From contig CAXBID010000256.1 of assembly GCA_963975495.1 (NCBI GenBank), forward strand, positions 1 through 5,625: 5,625 bases of DNA, given 5' to 3'. Under the pieces are notes generated by a model. It ran no database searches and had not been told where the DNA came from. It was given only the letters and a program-made list of their open reading frames with translations. The stretch is from CAXBID01 sp963975495 (GTDB lineage Bacteria; Bacteroidota; Bacteroidia; Flavobacteriales; Flavobacteriaceae). Each line of letters opens with the position of its first letter. Position 1 is the stretch's first letter. The position numbers and the translations under genes are program-made. Below are positions 1-5,625 of the stretch, one piece after another.

Positions 1-612
1 TATATTCAATTTTTAGATTCAGATGATTTACTGCAATCGGAAAAATTTGAAAGTCAATTATCAGACCTTCGACATTGCGATATTAGTATTTCTGATTATT
101 TTTCTTTTGCTGATAATGATTTAAATCAAAAAGTGCCTCACAGATATTTATCTCCTTTTTTATCTGAAGCGTATTTTAAAAAAGAGATTATATTAGATTG
201 GGAATATAGAAAATCGATACCTTGTCATTCAGTATTATTTAAAAAAGAATTAATTAATAAAAACAAATTAACTTTTGATGAATACTTGCCAAATCATGAA
301 GATTGGGTATTTTGGGTTCAGTTGTTTTATTTTTCAAAATCAATAAAGAATAACAAAAATGAGTTTGCATTATATAGAATTCACAATCGTTCTATGAGTG
401 TGGATTTCAAATTAATGAAACAAGGATTTTTGGAAGCTGCTAAAATATTACAGATCTTTTTCAAAAACGAAAACAATGAAATGCTGTATAAGCTTTCAAA
501 AGAAAAGTATAAAGAAATTTATCATAAAAATAGAGTACCCTTTCTAAAAAAAATGAAACGTAAAATCTATTCTAAACTCGCATCTTGTTATCGATATGTC
601 AGAAAAAATTAA
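1..612 (+). CDS. GT2 family glycosyltransferase, 5' partial
   Basis: This is the C-terminal 203 residues of an inverting, GT-A fold family 2 glycosyltransferase (PF00535 type). The enzyme would move a sugar from a nucleotide sugar to a growing surface glycan in the cytoplasm. The reading frame is open from base 1. It begins YIQFLDSDD, which holds the metal and nucleotide-sugar binding D-x-D (visible residues 6-9). The catalytic-base region NHEDW follows at visible residues 98-102, then YRIHNRSMS, a typical end of the GT-A domain. The basic C-terminus (FLKKMKRKIYSK) may lie against the membrane. The GTG at 133 is not the start, because it would remove the D-x-D motif; the true start is upstream, about 80 residues away by comparison with the family. 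The 3' end overlaps the next gene by 17 bases. Family assignment is firm; donor and acceptor sugars cannot be told. Confidence 0.9.
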   Translation, partial: YIQFLDSDDLLQSEKFESQLSDLRHCDISISDYFSFADNDLNQKVPHRYLSPFLSEAYFKKEIILDWEYRKSIPCHSVLFKKELINKNKLTFDEYLPNHEDWVFWVQLFYFSKSIKNNKNEFALYRIHNRSMSVDFKLMKQGFLEAAKILQIFFKNENNEMLYKLSKEKYKEIYHKNRVPFLKKMKRKIYSKLASCYRYVRKN

Positions 613-1678
613 GCCCATTGCTATACATCTTCCTCAATTTCATCCCATTCCAGAAAATGATGCTTGGTGGGGTAAAGGTTTTACTGAGTGGACAAATGTT
701 ACTAAAACAACACCAAGATTTGAAGGGCATTACCAACCGCATTTACCTGCAGATTTAGGATTTTACGATTTAAGATTGGAAGAAGCAAGATTAGCACAAG
801 AAGCCTTGGCTAAGGCATATGGAATTCATGGGTTTTGCTATTATCATTATTGGTTTAATGGTAAAAAAATGCTGTTTGAACCATTAGATAGAAAACTTAA
901 AAACCCAAAAGAAGATTTACCTTTTATGATGTGTTGGGCAAATGAAGATTGGACTAGAGCTTGGGAAGCTTCAGAAAATAAAGTGTTGCTAAAACAAGAT
1001 TATTCAGAAGCAGACGATTTAAATCACATAAAACATTTAATAACATATTTTAAAGATTCAAGGTATATTAAAATTAATGGCAAACCAGTGTTTATAGTTT
1101 ATAGACCAAAATTGTTTCTAGACATTAAAAAAACTATTGAAATTTGGAAAAAGGAAGTAAAGAAAGAAGGGTTTCCAGATTTATATATAGGGTACGCTCA
1201 AAATCCAGAATATGAGCTACCTCCTCAGTCTATTGGTTTTGATTTCGCTTTTGGGTTTCAACCAAATTTTGCTAGATTACCAAAACCTTTAGGAAGCAAT
1301 TCTATTAAAAAAATAAAACGCAGAATTTTGAATAAAATGGGTTATGCTTCAAGTCAAAAATCATCTATTTATGATTATGAGGCCTATACTAAAATACAAA
1401 TGGAAGAACCTTTTAAAGAGCATGTATACCCAGGCGTAACACCTATGTGGGATAACTCTGCAAGAAAGGATAAGGCGTTTATTCTTAATAATTCTTCCCC
1501 GAAAAAATACTATAATTGGCTCAAGCATATTAAAGATAATTATCCTTGGGGTAAAGTTCCAGAAAATTTTGTATTTATAAATGCTTGGAATGAGTGGGCA
1601 GAAGGAAACCACCTTGAGCCATGTCAAAAATGGGGAACAGAGTATTTAAAAGTTACCAAAGAGGCCTTTGAAAAGTAG
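596..1678 (+). CDS. WbsX-like / GH99-like polysaccharide biosynthesis protein
   Basis: A 360-residue protein of the Glyco_tran_WbsX family (PF14307), found in O-antigen and capsule clusters and related in fold to glycoside hydrolase family 99 endo-mannosidases. Visible motifs are IAIHLPQFHPIPEND (residues 8-22), WWGKGFTEW (24-32), GFCYYHYWF (79-87), WANEDWTRAW (114-123), GKPVFIVYRP (162-171) and AWNEWAEGNHLEP (330-342). E333 and E336 sit in the NEWxE arrangement that carries the catalytic glutamates in GH99. The family is often annotated as a glycosyltransferase, but its reaction is not settled to my knowledge; glycan transfer or trimming are both possible. Length is normal and the whole domain is present. 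There is no signal peptide, so it should act in the cytoplasm. The ATG at 596 lies inside the upstream gene and puts the first motif near residue 8, as usual for the family. The overlap suggests translational coupling. Confidence 0.92.
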   Translation: MSEKIKPIAIHLPQFHPIPENDAWWGKGFTEWTNVTKTTPRFEGHYQPHLPADLGFYDLRLEEARLAQEALAKAYGIHGFCYYHYWFNGKKMLFEPLDRKLKNPKEDLPFMMCWANEDWTRAWEASENKVLLKQDYSEADDLNHIKHLITYFKDSRYIKINGKPVFIVYRPKLFLDIKKTIEIWKKEVKKEGFPDLYIGYAQNPEYELPPQSIGFDFAFGFQPNFARLPKPLGSNSIKKIKRRILNKMGYASSQKSSIYDYEAYTKIQMEEPFKEHVYPGVTPMWDNSARKDKAFILNNSSPKKYYNWLKHIKDNYPWGKVPENFVFINAWNEWAEGNHLEPCQKWGTEYLKVTKEAFEK

Positions 1679-1701
1679 TGCCTTTAAAAGCTTAATTTAT
1701 A

Positions 1702-2613
1702 ATGTCGCAAATTACAGTTAGTATATTCATGCTTACATACAATCAAGAAAACTATATAGCTCAAGCTATGGATAGTATTTTGATGCAGGAAACTAATTTT
1801 AATTATCGGTTAGTTATAGGTGAAGATTGTAGTACTGATAATACTCGAAAAATATGCGAGCAATATGCTGAAAAGAATCCTGAAAAAGTAAAACTTTTAC
1901 CAGCACTTAGTAAAAATATAGGTTTAATAAATAATTATCTTAGAACAATTAAAGCCTGCGACGGAAAATATATTGCTATTTGTGATGGCGATGATTATTG
2001 GATAGATAAAGGAAAATTGCAGAAACAAGTAGATTTTCTAGAACAAAACTCAGATTTTTATATTGTAGCCACTAATTTAAAGAGACTTTACAGCAATGGG
2101 GAAATGCAAGATTTTAAAAATAATAATAACAAGCCTTATTATAATTTTGAAGATTTAATATTTGATAATTTAATAGCTTCGGTTACGGTACTCTTTAAGA
2201 ATATTCAAAAAAATGATACATTGCCAAATTGGATAAATAAGTTTCCTTATGGCGATTGGCCTACGTACCTTTGGACTATTAAAAACAAAGGTAAAATTCA
2301 TTTTTTAGATGATATTACAGCTGTATACAGAACCGATGTTGGTATTTCTGCAAAAATTAGAAATGAGCATAGCCATACGGCAAAGATTAATCTAGAAATA
2401 TTGGAATGTGTTTCATCTGATGCTAATTTTTCACATAAAACAGAGATTATTCAAAAGAGTCTAACAGCGCATAGAAAAGGCTTAATAGCTTGTTATAATA
2501 GAGAAAAACATTATTTTAAGGCTTTTATGTATGTATTCAAATCATTGTTGGTGAGTCAGAATAAATTCCAACTTATTAAGTTTTATTTGTATTCATTAAA
2601 ACAATCCTTTTAA
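1702..2613 (+). CDS. GT2 family glycosyltransferase (DGDDYW type)
   Basis: A complete 303-residue family 2 glycosyltransferase. The N-terminus SIFMLTYNQENYIAQAMDSI (residues 7-26) is the classic first beta strand and helix of the GT-A nucleotide-binding fold. GEDCSTDNT (40-48) holds the uridine/nucleotide-contacting acidic pair. CDGDDYW (94-100) is the D-x-D metal site. GDWPTYL (184-190) provides the probable catalytic Asp185, and AVYRTDVGIS (207-216) closes the domain. The last 80 residues are helical and rich in aromatic and basic residues, which fits peripheral membrane contact; there is no transmembrane segment. The gene starts 23 bases after the WbsX-like gene and ends 10 bases before the next transferase. 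It has no Shine-Dalgarno sequence, as in many Bacteroidota. Residues 139-144 include a short Asn run from an AAT repeat. The sugar specificity cannot be read from sequence alone. Confidence 0.92.
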   Translation: MSQITVSIFMLTYNQENYIAQAMDSILMQETNFNYRLVIGEDCSTDNTRKICEQYAEKNPEKVKLLPALSKNIGLINNYLRTIKACDGKYIAICDGDDYWIDKGKLQKQVDFLEQNSDFYIVATNLKRLYSNGEMQDFKNNNNKPYYNFEDLIFDNLIASVTVLFKNIQKNDTLPNWINKFPYGDWPTYLWTIKNKGKIHFLDDITAVYRTDVGISAKIRNEHSHTAKINLEILECVSSDANFSHKTEIIQKSLTAHRKGLIACYNREKHYFKAFMYVFKSLLVSQNKFQLIKFYLYSLKQSF

Positions 2614-2623
2614 AAGAATAAAA

Positions 2624-3691
2624 ATGATAACCGTTGTTTTAACAAACAGAAATCGAGATTTACAATTAGTAAAAAATTGTTTTGCTTCATTAGATAATCA
2701 AACTAATAAGGATTTTGAATGTATTGTTGTAGACTACGGTTCAAGTAAAAATAATTTAAGTGATTTAAAAGAATTAATAAGTAAATATTCAAAAATAAAA
2801 TTTATATCGTGCCAAACTTCAGGTCAATTATGGTGTAAGTCTAGAGGAATAAACATTGCACTTAAAGCTAGTGAAGCTTCACATTTTTTTGTTGGTGATA
2901 TTGATATGATTTATCATTCAAATTTCATAGAAATCCTGAACAAATTAGAAAATGAAAGTGATGCTATTTATTTTCAAGTTGGTTTTTTAAGTGAAGAAGA
3001 ATCAAAGAAAAACAAAGCGTTTGATGATTACGAAATAAATTTTAAATCTACCCACGAAGCCACAGGAATGACTTTGTATACCACAAAATCTTTAAAAGCA
3101 ATAAATGGTTATGATGAGTTTTATAATGGTTGGGGAAGTGAAGATACTGATGTGCATATTCGATTAATAAATGCAAAAAAGCAAGTGAAGTTTTATGATG
3201 AAAATATATTAATGCTTCATCAGTGGCATCCTAAAACATATAGAAGTAAAGACAGTAAAGCGCCATTTCATTCTCATCTTGAAAGCATTAATCAGAAGTA
3301 TTTAGAGTATACTGAAGCAGCTAAAAAAGTAAAAGCTAATACGACATCTCATTGGGGTTATTACAATCAAGAAGCTTATGAAGCTTTAAAAAATGTTGAC
3401 TTAAAATTTAGCGTTAGTAATGAGTTATCTGATGTTAAGGGGTTTCTAAATAACGTATTATTAAATGTGAAGGAGAAAACCATTTTGGTTTCTATTAAAA
3501 ATCATGAAGCGTATAAATCAATAAGACAAATTGCGAAAAAAACTTTGGGTAAAAAAGTTAGAACCTTTATGACCATGCAAGACATTAATGATTTGATATT
3601 AGAATTTATAATAGTGAATTGTAGAAATTGTCCGTATCAATTTGAATTTAATAGTAATCTCCAAGAAATATCTTTAACCATTAAGTTGTAA
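2624..3691 (+). CDS. GT2 glycosyltransferase with galactosyltransferase-type C-terminal motif
   Basis: A 355-residue glycosyltransferase with two recognised parts. The GT-A domain starts at once (MITVVLTNRNRD), has VVDYGSS (residues 35-41) for nucleotide binding and VGDIDM (90-95) as the D-x-D metal site. It is followed by a Glyco_transf_7C-like segment (PF02709): GYDEFYNGWGSEDTD at 162-176, in which E173-D174 are the expected acceptor/catalytic acids, and LHQWH (198-202), a likely further metal ligand region. This layout is known from galactosyl- and N-acetylgalactosaminyltransferases and from chondroitin-type polymerases, so Gal or GalNAc transfer is a reasonable guess only. Residues from about 260 to 355 form an extra alpha/beta-looking region with a C-x-x-C pair (C333, C336) that I do not recognise. 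The gene lies 10 bases from each neighbour and ends in tandem stops (TAA TAG). It has no membrane segment. Confidence 0.9.
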   Translation: MITVVLTNRNRDLQLVKNCFASLDNQTNKDFECIVVDYGSSKNNLSDLKELISKYSKIKFISCQTSGQLWCKSRGINIALKASEASHFFVGDIDMIYHSNFIEILNKLENESDAIYFQVGFLSEEESKKNKAFDDYEINFKSTHEATGMTLYTTKSLKAINGYDEFYNGWGSEDTDVHIRLINAKKQVKFYDENILMLHQWHPKTYRSKDSKAPFHSHLESINQKYLEYTEAAKKVKANTTSHWGYYNQEAYEALKNVDLKFSVSNELSDVKGFLNNVLLNVKEKTILVSIKNHEAYKSIRQIAKKTLGKKVRTFMTMQDINDLILEFIIVNCRNCPYQFEFNSNLQEISLTIKL

Positions 3692-3701
3692 TAGCCTTTA
3701 T

Positions 3702-4847
3702 ATGAAAATACTTTTTGTTTCTATGAATTCTATACACTTTCAAAGTTGGGCGAATCAACTCAAAGATTCCGGGCATGAGGTTTATTGGTTCGATATTTTG
3801 GATGCTGGTAAGAAAGAGGCAAAGCTTTATTGGATGAATCAAATAACCAATTGGAAGTTAAAACTTAATTTTCCATTCAGATATTTTATTAAGAAGAGTC
3901 TCCCAAAACTATATACTTTTATTAAACGATATAATGAAAATGATACCGTTTCAGTTTTCGAAAAAAAATTGTTAGAAATTCAACCAGACGTGGTGCATAG
4001 TTTCGCGTTACAGATTTCATGTATTCCCATTTTAAGCGTTATGCAAAAACATTCCAATTTTAAATGGATCTATTCTTCTTGGGGAAGTGATATGTATTAT
4101 TCAAAAGAAATTGGGATAAGCAAAAGTGATTTGGAAGCGTGTTTAAAAAGAATAAACTTTTTAATAACAGACTGTAAAAGAGACTATAAAATTGCACAAC
4201 AAAAAGGGTTTAATAATACCTTTTTAGGTGATTTTCCTGGTAATGGAGGCATTATTTTTAATGAGAATGATATTAAATATAATATCGAAGAAAGAGATGT
4301 CATTCTTATTAAAGGTTATAATGATGCCATAGGAAAAGGGATTAATATTGTAAAAGCATTTACAGAAAACCTTATTACATTGTTGAATGACTATGAAATT
4401 ATCATTTTTGGCGCAGATAAAGAAGTTGAAAATTATATTAAATCGAGTATTGTTTTTGCAAAGTTAAATTATAAACTATATACCAAAACTAAATTTATAC
4501 CTAATGAAGAATTAATTCTAATTATGGGGAAAAGCTATGTTTATATTGGAAATAGTTATTCAGATGGCATTCCTAATGCTTTGTTAGAAGCTATGGGAAT
4601 GGGTGCTTTCCCGATACAGTCAAGCCCTGGAGGAGCTACTTCAGAAGTTGTTGAACATTCAAAAAACGGATTACTCATTTCAAATCCAGATGATATAAAT
4701 GAAATCGAGGGTTTAATTCATAGTGCGTTAACAAACAAAAAAATGGTTAATGAAGCATTAGTGATTAATACTAAAATTATAAAAGACAAATATGAAAGAG
4801 GAATTATGAGGTCTAAAATTTTAAAAATATATGAAGGGATTAATTAA
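3702..4847 (+). CDS. GT4-type glycosyltransferase (glycosyl transferases group 1)
   Basis: A 381-residue, retaining, GT-B fold glycosyltransferase. The N-terminal half opens with MKILFVSMNSIHFQSWANQL and GHEVYWFD (residues 24-31), the usual acceptor-side Rossmann start. It continues with PDVVHSFALQ (95-104) and IYSSWGSDMYY (123-133), where GT4 enzymes carry a Gly-Ser-Asp loop. The C-terminal half (PF00534) has IKGY (203-206) and IIIFGA (233-238). Next comes the donor-binding loop YSDGIPNALLEAMGMGAFPI (286-305), then SPGGATSEVV and NGLLI (322-326). In the family's E-x7-E motif the first acid is Asp288 and the second Glu296, a conservative change. Length is normal. The protein is cytoplasmic or peripheral and would use a nucleotide sugar to extend the glycan. 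The start codon is the first ATG after the tandem stops of the previous gene, 10 bases away. The last 17 bases overlap the methyltransferase gene. Donor sugar unknown. Confidence 0.91.
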   Translation: MKILFVSMNSIHFQSWANQLKDSGHEVYWFDILDAGKKEAKLYWMNQITNWKLKLNFPFRYFIKKSLPKLYTFIKRYNENDTVSVFEKKLLEIQPDVVHSFALQISCIPILSVMQKHSNFKWIYSSWGSDMYYSKEIGISKSDLEACLKRINFLITDCKRDYKIAQQKGFNNTFLGDFPGNGGIIFNENDIKYNIEERDVILIKGYNDAIGKGINIVKAFTENLITLLNDYEIIIFGADKEVENYIKSSIVFAKLNYKLYTKTKFIPNEELILIMGKSYVYIGNSYSDGIPNALLEAMGMGAFPIQSSPGGATSEVVEHSKNGLLISNPDDINEIEGLIHSALTNKKMVNEALVINTKIIKDKYERGIMRSKILKIYEGIN

Positions 4848-5457
4848 AAAAATCTTAATTAAACTTAGCTTTCTTAAGGTTTCTAATGAATCTGAGTTAG
4901 AGGTTGAAAATATTGAAACAAACACAGTCAATTTAAGGAAGGGAAAAAAATCAGATGTTTCAAGATGGAGCAACAATAATCAACTTTTTCAAGATTGGAA
5001 TGAAAGAACAGCTTTGTTAGGAGATTTTATTAAACCTAATGCACGAATCATCGAGTTTGGTGCAGGGAACATGTTTTTAAAAGAATATCTCAAAAACTAT
5101 AAAAATTACACGCCATCAGATATAGTAAAACGATTTGATGAAACCGTGGTATGTGATTTAAATAAGCCATTAATAATCGATTTATCAAAATTTGATACCA
5201 TTGTATTTAGTGGTGTTTTAGAATATGTATATGATATCGAGTCGCTATTTTATCAGTTAAAATATAATCGAATTCATCAAGTTGTGATGTCTTACTGCTG
5301 TTCGGATATTGTGACATTATCAAGAGATAAAAACGGTTGGTTAAGTGACTATACCAAAAAGGAGTTAGAAACTATTTTTAAAAAGTATAATTATAAAATT
5401 GAAGATTATACGGAGTGGAAAAAGCAATCCCTTTTTAATCTGGTGTTTCAGTATTAA
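4831..5457 (+). CDS. class I SAM-dependent methyltransferase
   Basis: A small (208-residue) protein with a Rossmann-type methyltransferase core. Residues 71-80 (ARIIEFGAGN) form motif I, the S-adenosylmethionine-binding loop, although the third glycine of the usual G-x-G-x-G is replaced by Met81. YTPSD (93-97) would supply the acidic residue at the end of strand 2, and VVCDLN (106-111) follows. FDTIVFSGVLEYVYD (121-135) is the strand 4 motif typical of these enzymes. The first 16 residues are basic and hydrophobic (MKGLIKKILIKLSFLK), probably an amphipathic helix rather than a signal peptide. The start overlaps the preceding transferase gene by 17 bases, and no other in-frame ATG occurs before motif I. 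In this setting it most likely O-methylates a sugar or the chain end, but the substrate is an inference. A metabolic or small-molecule methyltransferase cannot be excluded. Confidence 0.82.
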   Translation: MKGLIKKILIKLSFLKVSNESELEVENIETNTVNLRKGKKSDVSRWSNNNQLFQDWNERTALLGDFIKPNARIIEFGAGNMFLKEYLKNYKNYTPSDIVKRFDETVVCDLNKPLIIDLSKFDTIVFSGVLEYVYDIESLFYQLKYNRIHQVVMSYCCSDIVTLSRDKNGWLSDYTKKELETIFKKYNYKIEDYTEWKKQSLFNLVFQY

Positions 5458-5564
5458 TATTTTAAATTGATATCTTGATAGTAGATTAATTTGTAAAACT
5501 TTCAAGTAATTCAGCTATAAAAACAGTATTTTAGCGATTGATTACTTCTATTAATTTATTTTAA
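5458..5564. other. 107-base intergenic gap, the only one of this size in the window
   Basis: This is a very AT-rich spacer between the methyltransferase and the cytidylyltransferase-like gene. I see no small ORF of note and no RNA gene. Two weak inverted repeats are present. One pairs 5464-5471 with 5485-5492 and is all A-T apart from one G-U pair. The other, 5514-5535, has a four-pair GCTA/TAGC stem with mismatches inside. Neither is followed by a clear T-run, so neither is a convincing terminator. A possible Bacteroidota-type promoter is listed separately. Confidence 0.5.
5467..5493 (+). promoter_or_regulatory. candidate Bacteroidota-type promoter (weak)
   Basis: A TTG at 5467-5469 lies 16 bases before TTAATTTG at 5486-5493. 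The known Bacteroidota consensus is TTG, then about 17-23 bases, then TAnnTTTG; the second box here has one mismatch and the spacing is slightly short. It is 71 bases before the ATG at 5565. In DNA this AT-rich such matches arise by chance, so this is only a suggestion that the next gene may have its own promoter. Confidence 0.2.
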
Positions 5565-5625
5565 ATGACAAAAAAAATAGGCTTTATTCCGCTAAGAAAA
5601 GGATCAAAAGGTATTCCTAATAAAA
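5565..5625 (+). CDS. acylneuraminate cytidylyltransferase family protein, 3' partial
   Basis: Only the first 20 codons are in the window: MTKKIGFIPLRKGSKGIPNK. This matches the N-terminal signature of the cytidylyltransferase family (PF02348), in which a hydrophobic strand leads into a P-x-R-x-G-S-K-G-x-P-x-K loop that binds CTP. Members activate acidic sugars as CMP-sugars: sialic acid and other nonulosonic acids (NeuA-like) or KDO (KdsB-like). The GSKGIPNK form is nearer to NeuA-type enzymes than to the GSKRIPRKN form I recall for pseudaminic acid (PseF) enzymes, but with so few residues this is a tentative distinction. The start is the ATG at 5565, which places the motif about seven residues in, as usual. 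It lies 107 bases after the methyltransferase. Its presence suggests that the glycan contains a nonulosonic or similar acidic sugar. The rest of the gene lies outside. Confidence 0.8.
   Translation, partial: MTKKIGFIPLRKGSKGIPNK

Noticed and set aside
133..135. GTG as the start codon of the first transferase
   Set aside because: The frame is open back to base 1 and encodes the LDSDD metal-binding motif upstream of this GTG, so the gene starts before the window.
596..612. Frameshift joining the first transferase to the WbsX-like gene, or the GT4 gene to the methyltransferase
   Set aside because: In both cases the two sides are complete, unrelated families with a proper start and stop, so these are normal gene overlaps and not broken genes.
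1361..1627. An 88-codon open frame on the minus strand
   Set aside because: It lies wholly inside the well-supported WbsX-like gene, opposite its conserved C-terminal motifs, and its translation resembles no protein family. It is a shadow frame.
2107..2130. Short A/T-rich AAT repeat as a phase-variable tract
   Set aside because: It is only a few units long and trinucleotide-based within a coding region, so slippage would not shift the frame. It simply encodes a short Asn run.
5514..5535. Inverted repeat GCTA...TAGC as an intrinsic terminator
   Set aside because: The stem has only four outer pairs before a mismatch, is AT-rich inside, and is not followed by a clear run of T. It would be a poor terminator.

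Overview
The window is a strongly AT-rich, tightly packed stretch of a surface-polysaccharide (O-antigen, capsule or glycoprotein-glycan) biosynthesis locus. All genes lie on the + strand. The likely host is a member of the Bacteroidota, probably a flavobacterium. The grounds are the low GC content with A/T-ending codons, and the lack of any recognisable Shine-Dalgarno sequence before the starts at 596, 1702, 2624, 3702, 4831 and 5565. Protein style is also similar to that phylum. This is an inference from composition and resemblance, not a database result.

Layout: (1) 1-612, the 3' part of a GT2 glycosyltransferase whose start lies outside the window; (2) 596-1678, a WbsX / GH99-like protein; (3) 1702-2613, a GT2 glycosyltransferase with a DGDD motif; (4) 2624-3691, a second type of GT2 with a galactosyltransferase-like (Glyco_transf_7C) motif and an unrecognised C-terminal extension; (5) 3702-4847, a GT4-type glycosyltransferase; (6) 4831-5457, a small class I SAM methyltransferase; (7) 5565-5625, the first 20 codons of a nucleotidyltransferase of the acylneuraminate (CMP-sialic acid synthetase) family, cut by the window edge. 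Genes 1-6 are separated by at most 23 bases or overlap by 17 bases, so they are very probably one transcription unit. The only sizeable gap, 107 bases, lies before gene 7 and may hold a weak promoter.

Working together, the transferases would add successive sugars to a lipid-linked glycan on the cytoplasmic face of the inner membrane. The methyltransferase would O-methylate a sugar or the chain end, and gene 7 would supply a CMP-activated nonulosonic acid or related acidic sugar. No flippase, polymerase, transporter or other membrane protein is visible here, so the export route is unknown.

I found no RNA gene, CRISPR array, insertion sequence or clearly novel system. The points most worth a second look are the conserved GH99-type glutamate pair in the WbsX-like protein, the extra C-terminal domain on the third transferase, and the sialic-acid-type activation gene at the right edge.
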